Source: Polytrichum commune (Eukaryota > Streptophyta > Polytrichopsida > Polytrichales > Polytrichaceae). From it: a stretch of 64,000 nt of DNA. Location of the stretch: positions 37,463,554 to 37,527,553 of the forward strand of contig OX485803.1 of NCBI GenBank assembly GCA_950295325.1. The letters are read 5' to 3'. Made by a program: the position numbers and the translations under genes. A model generated the notes under the pieces. The model searched no databases. It was not told the DNA's origin and saw only the letters and a program-made list of their open reading frames with translations. Shown one piece after another: positions 30,259 through 43,139 of this stretch. How positions within the stretch are numbered: position 1 is the stretch's first letter; the number at the start of each line of letters is the position of its first letter.

Positions 30259-33179
30259 GGTAAAAAATTTGGGCATGGGCAAAAAGGCTCAATACAATTC
30301 AAGTAGTACATGTACAATATGTAGAACAAAAACTACAAATTTATAGCAGGAAAATTCCATTTTTAGGGGGATGAGGAATAAAATTGAACTGTGGTTCTCT
30401 TTTCTGTTCATTCAAAGCCACCTTACAACATGGCTTAAATTTCATTAACTTATATCAATTTTCAGCCAACTTGGTCCTTGGTGTACATATTGTAGTTCAA
30501 AAATCTTTCCTTGCCTAGTACTACCTATTCACTATGCCATTCTTCAGGTCACTTAATCTTCCAAAACATTCTGCAATCAAACAATTCTCTCCAGTAATAG
30601 TGGTGTGGACTTCTTACGGTTTCCAGCTTTTATACATTGTGTAATACCTTTCACATAGAGTAACTTCAACCTGTATTGTCATCCAATATTGAGGTATTGA
30701 GGTCAGGGTTGAGGTTGGAGTGGGCATGTGATTCTGACTTGACCTATATTGGCATTCAATATTGAGGTGCGAGATTTTTGGCTGCATAAAGACATTCCAA
30801 ATATATTCATTCAAATTGCCTCAATATGCAGTGAAACCAAGGTATACAAACTCTTAAATTCCATTTCTTTCAGTCATTTGTTATACCGGTAAGCTGGAAG
30901 GTAGACATGCCTAATTCCAACACAACAAATATCTAGACCCCTATATTAAGTGGTATGTGGTTAGGTGCGGAATTAAGAACGGACAAGGTTAGGACTCTGT
31001 GTTCAAAATATGCTAAACATTCGAGGTCCTGTATGACCAATTCATGAGCACATAAATCTTCACTGTCATAATGAAGAAGGTATTCATGTGAGCTCTAAAA
31101 ATTATGGGGCAAATGGCTACATGCACGATTTGGATTTGCTAACAATCTTGCATTGATTGCGTGTTTCATATCCTACGAAAAGTGGGTGCAGAGAGAATAA
31201 TATCCAAATTACCCACATCTACCTTACTGCAACAACTCTCTTGTGCAATTCTATATCTTAAGATGTAACATGCTTTTCCTCTTGTGTATTGTACTATAGC
31301 AGCATGAACCAAGAAATATTATAATGTTATTCCCTTTTGCACGCAATTTCACAGCTGGTTGCCAGGGGCTAGAGCAAATTGAGGTAAATTGAAGGCCCTT
31401 GACCACTTGAATTTTATGGACTCGGATGAATTCCAAGGGCCATCACAATTTCTTAGTCACAACCCTTGTCCAAGGTGTAATGTGCCCTTTATTGTGCGAG
31501 CATCAAATGGCCACCGAAGCCTTCCAAGGATCTTTCAACCCATCAATTTGGGCATTCATGATCTCCCACTTTCCCACTTCATGAAATGTGACCAGAATGG
31601 ATTTGGGTACTGGAACAAAATAAAATAACAAATGCATTGATTATTTCAAATGGTGTACGCCACATTACTTCTAAGCATCCATACTTTGAAATTAATGTGA
31701 ACCACAAAAATAATAAAACCAAAACCAGCTCTGATGCTCCTACAAAAAATGGTGAATCATGAAGTCAATCGGTGTAAAGAATCTTGTGTATGTGTGGATG
31801 TATTGTGTAGTCTTATGGTTTTCTATTATTAGATCATGCATCAAGTGAGGGTATAAAGTCCAACTTGACACCAAGATTTAAAATCTAGCTATTTGATGCG
31901 TGATGGCCCTGTGTCTTGCAATTTGTAGGCCTTTCATGATTGATCACATGTCCAAGAGCAGAAGGGTAATCAAAACTCGTCACATGTTTTTTCATCTATG
32001 GAGGCACAATATCACCCATAATTTTCAGATATGTCCATGAACTAATCAGTTATGCCTGATAGACAGCTCGAGTAGGTGGATGACTCACCGCTCCAAGTTA
32101 TAATGCTCAAATCTTGCTCACTTCTTGATCCGATGAAGTAATTGAAGAGCATTTGTTGTAAGTAAGCTCTCTATAGATCTTTCCAGCAAGTTATCATCCA
32201 TCAAATCCCGAGGAAGAATATGGGCTCAATAAAATCATCAGAGTTCAATAAGTGGCGTATTGTAGGTCTAGATACTAGACTTTTGAGTTTACAAGACTAC
32301 CTCCACTGATCAAACATAACTTGGTGATGTGCATTCTTTCAACTTTTCAAGATTCAATGCTTCGGGAAAAAAATTAAACAATGTGAAAGTCAACCCATAC
32401 TACCTAATGTGCAGCATTTTAATACTGTTTCAAGCGCCTCCCTAGGGGATGCTTGATAGAGGGTTCGATGCTTTCATAAGATTGATCACAAACCACACCA
32501 CAGCCCTGGTTTGGAATACAATGACCACATTTTGTTGAGACTTTCATTCCAAGTAGGTTAACAGAGTAATTCAGTTTGTGAGGAGCTTAGAATCCAAGTT
32601 TTGTTAAAATGACACAATTCTTGTCAAAGATACTCCTCCATCTTGAAAGTTCTAGCTGATATCAAAGGATAATGGTGCAAAGCTTGGTTTGATAAGGTAA
32701 CAGGTTCCGCTCACAAACTGATGAAAATCCAGCATATCCTCTTCCTTGGGGCTTGATTTGGAGGTCATCTTGCCAATTTTTGGGCCAAGGTGTTCTGTGA
32801 AAGAAAGGAGAGGAAGTGGTAGCTCTTGAAAAGGCTGGGCTTTGCTCTATTCTCTGTTCTACCAATGTGTACAAAGTCAATGGAAAGCCTTAATGTACAT
32901 TGTAGTCGCATGTATCTTTGTTTGTTGTAGAAGGATGGAACCCAACCTAAATTTTGTAGTAATGTGGATTGAGATTGAAAGAATGCAATTTGGCATCATG
33001 TCATGTTTTGGAATATGACAAATTGATGTTAAGATCTGCAGAAAAAAATTATATGTCAGAACCAGTGACAATAGTGAACCATGAACCTTGAAGACTTGTT
33101 TGGAAGCATAAACAACCTCGAGATGGGACCGTGACTCGTCAAAACCAATGCTTACTGCAATCAAAAATGTAGAAAATGC
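30259..33179. other. Convergent intergenic region between beta-glucosidase and MAPKKK
   Basis: It holds the 3' ends of both genes and a family A repeat copy at 30900-31235. No further coding region is supported. Confidence 0.5.
30900..31235 (+). repeat. Dispersed repeat family A, copy 3
   Basis: It starts near 'gtagacatgcctaattcc' and ends near 'catatcctacgaaaagtggg'; similar to 28338-28720 and 52135-52500. Smaller or more diverged fragments of the family lie at about 23735-23835, 45725-45800, 46225-46345 and 48725-48830. Confidence 0.75.
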
Positions 33180-36100
33180 TTACAAAATCATGTGTGGTGG
33201 TATTGAATGAGGGGCTTGTATCACAAATCGATGCTCCGACAGTTTTTTGGCTGTGGGTCGATGTTCAGGGTTCATCCTTAAACATTGAATAATGAAATCT
33301 TGTGCATCTGTGCTCAAATGTTTAGGAATTGGTGGTAGCTCCCCTTTCATGACCTTGAAAAAAAATGCAAACTACACACACAAACAAACAAAACAATCAT
33401 ATTTAAGTTAAGTTATCTATGGTGTTCCATTTGTAAGGGGTCACCAAAATTTGATAACTTGTGATTTTCTCAACAAGACTTGTTGAGTAGATCCAATGAA
33501 CAAGGAAAAATAAGCAAACAACAAAACCTCAATAAAGTCTTGTGTGTTAGAACATGATAAGGTTAATGGGTCTAAGGTGGGAAATGTTGAAGTATGATGT
33601 AGGTATTGGATGGAAAGCTCACCCCGGGCAACCCACTCCACGGAGGTTTTCCTGTTGCCATTTCAAGCACTGTACAACCTAAACTCCAAATATCCACTGC
33701 TAGTCCATATGGACGCAATTTCCTTCCCGGATCAGGAATCATAACCTATCACACACCCAATATTGTTATAAAAGATACTTGAAATGTCATTACTGGTGTA
33801 GCCACTAAGAATCATCCACATTATAAATTATGTCCTTCATACCATCATTCAAACCTTGCAAATAAGTAGTTTCTTTGTATGTTACTAACCTCAGGTGCCA
33901 TGTAGTAAGGAGAACCCTTTACGGATGTGGCCAACGACTTGTTCATCTGAATACAAGACAAAATGGGTCATTGCAAGTATCACAAATATTTTACTCGTCA
34001 ATCACAAACCTCTAGATCCATATATCAACATGCATTTCACAGATGTTCAGTCATTAAATCAATGCTTACTACAAATAGGTTGCAATATCAATCTTTTGTT
34101 TCTATAGTTTATAGTTGCAAGATCTCAAAAGATAAAATGTGGGTTGAGTCCAGGTCGTGTGAATTATTAGCTACATGTTGAATTAGCACTGTAAAAAGAT
34201 ATTAATGTATGTAATGATATTGAACCAACATTACTTGTTGGCCACTTGCATTTTGAGATAGTTTAGTTATAGTGTATATATGTTTCTCTAATGACATTAA
34301 ACCTCTCACATACATATAAAAAAGTGAAAAAAGTTAAAAAAAAAAAAAAAAAAAAAACTCTTGTGGAAAAGATTTTTCAACATCCATATAATCAGCCGAA
34401 AATTGCACCTCACAGTTTGTGATATGCTCATCCTTATGTAATTTCCCCAAAGAAAAACCTTTAACTCTTCTAGTACTGTAAATTAGTGTCCAAATCAACT
34501 AAAGAAATAAATTCACATCATAACATGGGTGAAATCCCCCCTGGATTGGATAACCTACATAGGTGCTGCAAAGCCCTACCATGCCCTTCCTATCCTCAAA
34601 CTCCTATCAAGCATAACTATATCTATTCGAAAGGATTGAGAGAATTAGTGTTTCAAAATGCTTTTACAAATTCAGAATAGAGATTTCAAAACAATGAAAT
34701 GGATGCTTCGTATGTACAAGGACCAAAATGACAAGATTGTACCTCTTTTGCCAAGCCAAAATCTGCAAGCTTCACTTGTCCATTAGAGTCCACCAGAATG
34801 TTGGCACACTTGATGTCCCTGTGTATTGACCAAAACTACAATTTCAATAACTTTTGGTTCGTTTCCTCTTCCAAGTTGAGAAAGATACAATGTATTGCTC
34901 AATAGTCATTAAGCCACTTAAGCCACACCATCTGTTTGGACTACTACCATGAGTGCTTTAGACAATCCATAAGGGATAGCACTAGATATAAAAACATAGA
35001 AAGATATCTTAACCCCATTACCGATTCTTCAAAATATCAGTCTAAATCATATTATTAGTTTAGAAATTTAGTCAACACCACTAGATTCAAGTGTCGTCAA
35101 TATATTAAAATAGTCAACAAGCACCTATGATACATATAGGAGGTTCAAATGGAAGAGGAGTAACCTATGAACTGTGTTCTTCGCATGCAAATATTCCAGC
35201 CCTTTGAGAATTTGACGAGTGTATGTTCTGATCAATACTTCATCAAAGACTTGAAATCTCTTCATGATGGTTTGAAGTGATCCCATCTTCATAAGTTCCA
35301 AAAATATGCAAACGCATCCATTCTCCTGAAGGACCCCATCCACGTAAATGTATACATAAATACCAATTTGAAATTATCAAATATCTTGAGTTAGTATTGT
35401 GTCTTTAGGCACCCCTTCAACATTGATTATCAGCGTGAGAAAATATTTTAGCACCACTTAGACAGTGAATTTCTGCAACAATTCCAAGTTTCTCTTCAGG
35501 ATTGTATGATATGATCACCTTGAATGGTCAAATCTTCCAATTGTTTAATCAATTTGAATCGCAATGATTTCTCGATAACAAACTTCAACTCTGGTAGTCA
35601 ACCACCTTTAATGATTTAAAATGACGGTTCAAGAACATTTCATGGTGTCTCGGTGTCTCAAACCCTTCTCAACCCTCGAATAAGACCATAAAAAGAGAAA
35701 ATAAAAAAGAGAAGAACATGCTCAACATTTTAAGAAAACTCTGCCATGAGATCATTGTAGTTTATGGAGATATTTGGAAAAACGTCATTACCCTTGTAGT
35801 GCCATAGTATTGAACAATATTGGGATGTTTGAGCCTCGTTAAAACTTCCACCTCCTGCCATGCACCAAGTTATGCACATTTATTAGGACCTTCACCAATC
35901 TGTGGCATAAATTTTTGAAATAGTAATAATTGTATTCTTGCATAAATAGAATGTACACTTCTCCAACTCATCACAATGCCATCTTGTATGTATGAGTAAC
36001 ACACATAAGCTTGAAATATTAAAGGTCCAGAAATGATTGGAAACATGTTGACGAAAGGATCATAAACCAATATCCAACGTTTGTTCCAAGTGTTCAAGTT

Positions 36101-39100
36101 TTGTTTCATATATCATGTCCGCACTTTATCAACTCGTTCAACGACAAATCTACAATTGACAAATTCATAGTTGAATACCTGATGGATTTCAGGTGCAATA
36201 ATGTCACTGTCGCTCACTTTCACAGCAAAGAAACTGCCATCCTCCCTGCAGCACAAATACACACCTTGGTCATAAACATCTTGGAACCCCCTTGAAACTT
36301 ACATATTGTATGACTATCTTGCCCAAGCGTAATTCCATGTTGGTTAAAACCAATTGCAAGACTGACACGTGTCCAATTCCAACTAAGAATTTATTATTTT
36401 ATGTTGAAATAGATGAGAAACTACAGTACTGCTAAGCTCCATAGTTTTATTTGTGCATTAAGTGCATTAGAGAACTCGTATGCTAGCCCAAGGCCTTAAC
36501 CTGGATCCCATGGGAACTCCGAGTTTTTACCCCTAAGGCCGGAATAGCACTCGAATAGGTGACTTCCTGATACTTAATTTCTGGTGCACCCTACCACCTA
36601 TGATCCACCCCATCATAGAAGGGGTATCTTAGTGAACTAGATATTTTCAACCAACCATGTGAGAACCCAAGAACTTGTCATTAAGGGAGATAGGTGCAGG
36701 TTGGTTTGTCTACACCTGTTTAAGGTGTTCACTTTTGAAAAGAGACAATAATCTTTGAGAGCTCTCTAATTCTTGGGATGTCCTTTTTGGGATTACGTAT
36801 AGACTTAAACCAACTTGAAGGTGAAGCAACACCATAATACACACCGGTGGCAACATCAGAGTCATCTCTTCTTCCTCGTATGCTAGTAGTAAAATGAGGT
36901 GCGACACTTACAAATTCCAGCCCTCGTAAACGCACCCAAAGGAGCCTTGGCCAAGAAGTTGACCCTTAACCCATCTTTGAGGTGGCTTTGGCACCAGAGC
37001 TGCCTGCACTGGAGGAATTAGGCACCGGTCCATCATGATTGCAGATGTGGTCATGTCCATGCTCATGGAGGTGGTCCTTCTTGGAGACCCATGGTTGGAG
37101 GTCGACATTGTGGAAACATTAATCAAAGGTTGAGGTACGTTCAACCATATAGATTTCTCACAGAAAGGTAGTTGTGTCCATTGATTGTTGTTGTTCTTCC
37201 TATTAATGTCCTTGGAAATACCATCCTGCAATCTAGTTGTGACGTCTAGTACCCTTGGGTTTAGCCTCTGTGGACGAGGCGAGGATGGTGAACTCATAAC
37301 CCCTTGCAAAAGTGGGTACGTTTGTGGTGTGCAATTTGAAGGTGGGGTTAGGCTCCGCGTACGCCGAGGAGATGGTGATGGTGGGGGTGGCATGATGATT
37401 GGTGGAGGTGGGAGTTTGATTGGCTTGTTGTTCGTTTCTTGCAAAGGGCCGACAGGACGCTTTGTGAATAATTGTTTCCTTGGGCTCCTCTGTGGGCTCG
37501 AGGTTTGAGATAGATCAGCTGGGCTTGTTTTCCCGGTGCCGGTGTTTCCAGCGGAATCGGTGGCCATGCTAAACTGCGAAGTGGATGGCGACTCACTTTC
37601 ATCTGCAATGTCAACAACGTCAACCTCATAACTCGTGCGTTTCGATGTCATCCGAACTCCTGCAATAGCAATACACAATGGATTTTAGAATGGGAAAAGT
37701 CTTGTAAGAAGATCTTAATTTGCAGCGGTCACGCCAAGCAATTTTGGTGGCGTGTCTAATCCTAATTGGATTTGAGGAGACATATTAATTATCACCTGTC
37801 ATTACCTGTCATTGAAGACCCTGCCATGGCTTGACCAATACATCTAGTAATAGAAATGTGTAAACCTGCCTTCGGTTGTAGTAGGCATCCAATACCTACC
37901 TCGCTGTCCCCGTGGCTCGATCGGTTAGACGCCTACTATAACCCATGATAAGGTTCCGTGCATCCATTACCTAGTTCACAAGGTGATTGACAAAACATAC
38001 AGTTTACATGGAGCCGTGTAGGGAACCAATTATACGATTTCTACTGCCTTAGGTCCATGTAAATTGCTAGGTGAAACTTAAGTTAACTCACGCTCTTAAG
38101 AGGAAGCAAGGGGGTGGAGCTTTAGAAGATGAGGGGAAGGGAGTAAAGAGACACCATCTTTTGTTCTATGGTGCTTGCTCCCAAGACTCCTTTCCATAGC
38201 TCATGGTTGGGTGGTTTGTCTCACTACATTCTCCTAGAGAATTGCAGAATGTTGTAGAATTCGATCCGAATGAACAACTTTATTGGTTTAAAGGTCACCT
38301 ACATAAATCTCATGTACTTGAATTAGTTCAGACATTTGAAACATAGCCAGTGAACCCACAACTGAGTAGTAGCAACGGGAGTAACCTTGTCCTCGGTGAA
38401 CATGGATGAATCCAGGAGACCCTAAACCTCCAGTTGGGGAGCGTGAACCTGATTTAGACTGCATGAGAGCTAAGACAGATTGAGAAGCAGCTGGAGTCTT
38501 GTTTGCAAACAACATTGCAGATGTCATAGAATTAGCATGGACGGAAGACTGTTGCTGATGAACCCTCCTAGGTGAATTCATGGTGCTTTGGTCAGATGAT
38601 GATTCTGAGGATTCTGAAGAAGTGGACCATCCCTGATCAGATGGCACAGCCTGCTCTCGCATGTATGACCGGATTTTCTCTTCCTCTTTTTCATCTGCAC
38701 CCAACACCTATATATACCATCCACACGCCCACATTATCAGAGTGTGCACCATAGCACTCTTAAGCATGTGTATGGATGTTCTCTTTCTATTCTAGCTTCA
38801 AGAATAAATTCAAAACAATCAAGGTCCTTCACGACATGCATACAGAAGAAGTTGCAAAAAGGTCTACGATGTTGCCACCAGCGTGAATTATGATGATGCT
38901 TCATCTTCAACTTGGTCTATATGTAATCCCAAGACTAGCATCACAAAAATTAGAGGGCCCCTGAAGACTATTGCCTTGTCTCAAAGATGAACACCTTGAA
39001 CAGGCGCAAACAAGCCAACCTACACCTAACTTTCTCAAGGACAAGCCCCTAGGTGCCCACATCTTTGGTTGAAAGTATCCAATTCACCCAGATAGCCCCA

Positions 39101-40575
39101 CTATAATTGGGTGGACCATAGGTAATAAGGTGCACTGGACATCAAGTGATTGGAAGGTCACCCAACCAAGCACTATTCCAGCCTAAGGGAACTAAAGTTC
39201 AGAATTCCCATAGGATCCAGGTTAAGGCCTTGAGTTTACGCAAGGCTTGACATGCATGAATGTGAAGCATAGTCAAATGGCAAGCTCTCTCTGACCGACA
39301 CCTTATTAATTACCTATCTTTGGACAAAGTTTAAAGGCCATGTCATACAAAACTCTCACCAAGTGCATGCTCTCCAAGATGCTTATCTATGGAGAGCACC
39401 ACTATACCATTTAAAAATGCTTTAAACCACAAATTGGCGAGAAGAGAGTGGATGACAAGCTGCAATAGCAGTGAGACATCGACCTACTCAAGCCCCTTAT
39501 GGGGCATACCTGGTATGCTCATGACAAAAAGAAACCAAAGGTTATGGATAAAATATTCTATGCACGGATAGAAAAGCACAAGGGAGTTGCTGGAAGTGCT
39601 CTCCACTTGGACAAGTGACCGGTTACAAACAGATACATAGGTAAATCACAACAAACCCATAAATACTTCAAGAATGTGAGATTGTGTTGATGGAATCACC
39701 TTGAGTAACTTTGGACTGCACACCACAATCGCGTGACGAGGAGTCGCATTGGAGTATGGCCTTGGACTTGAATCTCCAGAGTTATCTTGCCCAAGAGTCA
39801 CATCATTGAGGAGCGGGTAACCTCGTTCTGATGAACCGGTTTGGTTATGACGGTGTCCTGTTTGTTGTTTGTGTTGCGGGAATGTGCATGTTGAAGAAGC
39901 TAAGGTTATGTCAACAGGAAGTGAGAACCCTGTAACATTATCATTGCCTTGACGACGATGGTCTGATTCAACATGTTGTTGTGTTGGTGAGGGTGGTGAT
40001 GATCCATGGCCATTTTTTGTTGCAACAAGCACTTTGTTCTTCAGGATATCAAACATTTTCATTCCGTCGAGGAACTTAATTTGCAGCACAGAATGATGTC
40101 TGCAAAGTATTATGGATCTCTAGACTTCCCAATCCAGTGATGGGCAGTTTTGCAACTCGAAGTCATCCCGACCCTCTCAAATAACCTGAAGAAACTCCCA
40201 AATTTGTAAGAATTCCAAGATGCTGGAACCGTTGAGGACTCAAGATAAGTCAACTTCTTGTACAAAACTTATGTATCCAGTCATCGTAAATCCACACACA
40301 GATGTTGGTACAACAATGTAAGTTTGAATAGCAGTCTCATATGTCGCAATGTAAATCTACATTATCCTCTTGAGGTTTTCAGAACAAGATTTTAAGAAAG
40401 CAAAATAATAATAAAATAACAAAAGAAGAAGAAGAAGAAGCAGAATGTGAACCAATCAGCACTTGCTTCAGTGTCTACTGTGTCAGCTTAAAACTCACAT
40501 GCCATAAGACTGCAAGTCGTTGAACAGATGTAGAGGATTGTCACAATGATGTTGTAGCGCAAAAAGTAGCTTCAT
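33180..40575 (-). CDS. MAP kinase kinase kinase (MEKK/YODA-like)
   Basis: Ten exons on the minus strand: 40575-40499, 40099-39700, 38707-38386, 37659-36912, 36245-36179, 35854-35792, 35325-35165, 34818-34743, 33946-33890, 33745-33623 and 33371-33180 (stop TAA) - eleven coding segments in all, phases consistent, 761 aa. The kinase domain (about 496-745) has the glycine loop GQGSFG (503-508), Lys525 in FAVKV, catalytic HRDIKCAN (Asp614), DFG at 632-634, [10 protein letters not shown] (ending 657), [20 protein letters not shown] and [26 protein letters not shown] and the CTVLEMAT block are hallmarks of plant MEKK-type MAPKKKs, which phosphorylate MAP kinase kinases. The N-terminal 490 residues are Ser/Pro-rich with SPRR/SPR sites and a polyproline run ([17 protein letters not shown]), suggesting a regulatory region. 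The ATG at 40575 follows an in-frame TGA. Exons one to three are less certain than the kinase exons: they rest on open frame, splice signals and phase, not family homology. The donor at 38386 (GTTACT) is atypical. Confidence 0.87.
36485..36665 (+). repeat. Dispersed repeat family D, copy 1 (MAPKKK intron)
   Basis: Homologous in inverted orientation to 39065-39240. The clearest shared block is 'aaggccttaacctggatccc' with its reverse complement at about 39208-39227. The two copies lie in different introns of the same gene, about 2.5 kb apart. Confidence 0.75.
37735..37995 (+). repeat. Dispersed repeat family E, copy 1 (MAPKKK intron)
   Basis: Colinear with 40712-40945. Shared blocks include 'cctaattggatttgaggag' (cf. 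'cctgattggatatgaggag'), 'ggttgtagtaggca' and 'tgcatccatt'. A stretch 'gtggctcgatcggttagac' resembles a tRNA A box, and 'ggttccgtgcatcc' a poor B box about 40 bp on, so a SINE origin is possible but not shown. Confidence 0.75.
39065..39240 (-). repeat. Dispersed repeat family D, copy 2 (MAPKKK intron)
   Basis: Inverted copy of 36485-36665, in the intron between exons 39700 and 38707. Confidence 0.75.
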
Positions 40576-42560
40576 GGTTCCTGTGTAAATGTGATGATGG
40601 GAACCAGTAAGTCAACCCTGAAATATATCTGAAACTGTTACACACATTGAACTGAAAAAGGAAAAAATCCCCTGTGTTCAGTCAAAATTAGTGGTTAGGC
40701 CAAGAGATTTTGTCGACATGTCCATTCCTGATTGGATATGAGGAGGCACACTATCACATGTAATTGATAACCTCGCCACGGCCTGACCACTACGTCCGGC
40801 AATAGGCACATATCGCCATGCCAGCAGTTGTAGTAGGCACCGGTATCTACCTTGCCACCGGCGAGGTAGTCCGGACGCCTCCTACAGCATGTGGAAGGGC
40901 TCTTGCATCCATTCCCTACTTCATAAAGAATACTGACAAGTACCACAACACATGCATTGAAATTTTGCAGAATCCATCACATGCAAACTTCACATGACAG
41001 AGGTTTGGAAGGGAGAAATATACTTACAACCCGTTGCAGCTTGGACTTGAACAACCATGACCCCTCAGGGAAGGAGGTTGTGAAGAATATCTTGATTCAG
41101 GACTGTGAGATGTATTGCAAGATGGCAGACAAATCACAAGGTCACTGAAAATTATTTATTTCCAATTTAAGCACCCGTCTGAGTCAAACTGGCGCTTCAT
41201 GCTCCATTTCATTATGCTGCATTCCGCTGCAACAATTCTACAGATGCATCAATTCTTAATAACACATCTCTCAAGTGATTCATAGCCAAAAAAACATAGC
41301 ACAACCTCAACCTGTACATAAATCCCTATGATCTGAATTTGTTGGTACAACAAACAACATCATGACCATGTACAAGTATGCCACGAAGAGATGACGCTGG
41401 CCAAGGCCCAACATGTACTTCAAGATGCTTCGACCATGAGCAATGTCCCTACTCGTATGTGAACCCAAGGCAGGTTCACTGAGCAAGCCAATGGACCAAA
41501 GGGGAAGGACATCGCGCTCATTGGAGACTTATTCAAGAAAACGCTAAGGTTAATCCAACCACAAAGAGGTGTAAAAAGAGACTTTTGCACGATCAAATCC
41601 AAACCTTTCTTTAAGGCAAGAAATCAGGAGTCCTCACCGTAGTTAATGGTCAGGATTCTAAGACATCAGGGGTCGGAGTAAATCTCAAGAGCTGATGCAG
41701 ATTAAATTGGTGTACGACCAATGGAATTTGGTGAACCGTTAGAAGACAGATTCAAACAATGTATATCTGATTCTAGGTCAGCAGATTAACAGTGAGCATC
41801 AAATCAAGTAACAACAAGTAGCATAGTTTGTGAAAAGGCTGTCAAGTTTGTCTTGACTAAACTGGAATTGCACAGGACTAGTGCCACAGGTTTAATAGTG
41901 CATTGCCTACGGATGCCATAAATTTGGCTTTTGAGAGGAGGTAATGTAAAATTCTGAAATCAGACGCAGGGCCAGAGATTAAAAGTCTTCTCTTTTCATA
42001 TGAAATTAAATGTAATGCACCTCGACAAAGTATTGAAAATACTTTTTCTCTTGACCTCTGTTTCAAAATTCATTAAACTATATATTCAATAATATCTTTG
42101 AGAGACCACACGGAGTTTATTAACTCTGGGAGCACAAACTAGTTGCATAGTCAGACGTCTGAGAGATTCTTCAAGTGTCCACTTTCTGGCTAAAGCTTGA
42201 CCTTAATCACCCGCCTCAGAAAGTCGGTAGCTGGTTTGCCCCATTGGCATGCAACGTTTTGGACTGTAGAAAGAGTTTTGTGGGTCCCCTAGATTCACTA
42301 TTACTAGTGCCCCTCTCCCCTGCCAAACAGATTTACCAAAAAGAATAAAAGGAAGGGAAAAAAACAAAATAAAAAAAACACAAAGAGTTCCACATCAGGG
42401 CAGAAGTAAAGTATTTCCTGGCCACATGGCTCAAGTGCAGACTTGTTTTACTAGTGCAAAGGATACGTCCTCTTGAAGAAGGTTGCTCCTTTCATTATGC
42501 ACACACCGCCTTGCATAACCAAGCCTCTAAATGTTGCGATGACTAGCTTACTCCTAAGTC
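40576..42560. other. 5' flank of the MAPKKK gene with a family E repeat
   Basis: It contains repeat E copy 2 (40712-40945). A minus-strand GTAAGT lies at about 41030, just after a short ATG frame; that frame does not join in phase to the coding exons, so at most it could mark a 5' UTR exon. No further gene is supported. Confidence 0.35.
40712..40945 (+). repeat. Dispersed repeat family E, copy 2
   Basis: Colinear with 37735-37995 (see there), just upstream of the MAPKKK start codon at 40575. Confidence 0.75.
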
Positions 42561-42561
42561 A

Positions 42562-43131
42562 TTGTCCATAATCGCTACGGGCAACTATCCACATGACGGT
42601 TCAAGTTCACCAACAAGTTACATTGATATTCTGTCCACTTCTAATGCCCCGTTTTTAAACACCCCATCATCTCACATTGGGACCCCCCAAATTCCAGCAC
42701 ACCAGAATGTGTACAAAATTTTTACTACAAACAGGGTACAAGTTCTACATGGCTTGTGCGTTTCACAACATTTTGCACAAGGCAAAATTTATCATGTTAT
42801 AATATCACTTTGGACTCCAAACGTGGATTCCACATCTTCTATTCCTCTTTCCACTTTCCACAATTGGAAGGTTTCGGGGAAACTAGGTAGAATCCAGCAC
42901 CAAAATAATTTCTTCACATCGTTGCAAACAGAGTCAGATATGAAAGATAGCTCATCGAAGTGGAGAGCATCTCACATGTGTTTTTTCTGTCCACGCAGAG
43001 AGTATTTTATCCACAATTTCCGGTTTAGGTCCATGAGCAGACCACTTATGTCCCATAAACAGCTCGAGATATGGATGTCTCGTTGCTATCACAATTCGTC
43101 ATCTAATTTACTCTCCCCGCCGGTTATTTAA
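42562..43131 (+). other. Unassigned 189-codon open frame
   Basis: An uninterrupted frame of 570 bases ending TAA, starting at TTG (its first ATG is well inside). The composition is Ser/His/Asn-rich. I recognise no domain. It lies upstream of and antiparallel to the MAPKKK gene. It may be chance, or part of a decayed element. Confidence 0.2.
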
Positions 43132-43139
43132 TCCATGTT

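Noticed and set aside
32662-33164. Possible extra 3' coding exons of the MAPKKK
   Set aside because: The kinase C-lobe ends normally and the frame reaches TAA at 33180; the GTAAGC overlapping that stop has no acceptor in phase at a workable distance.
37185-37508. Plus-strand Gly-rich open frame
   Set aside because: It is the antisense of the proline-rich coding exon of the MAPKKK gene.
37900-37960. tRNA gene
   Set aside because: An A-box-like stretch is present, but no cloverleaf can be drawn and the B box is poor; treated as a possible SINE part only.
41000-41060. A short ATG frame followed by GTAAGT as first exon of the MAPKKK
   Set aside because: Joining it to the next exon leads to a stop within about 13 codons, whereas the exon 40575-40499 joins in phase.
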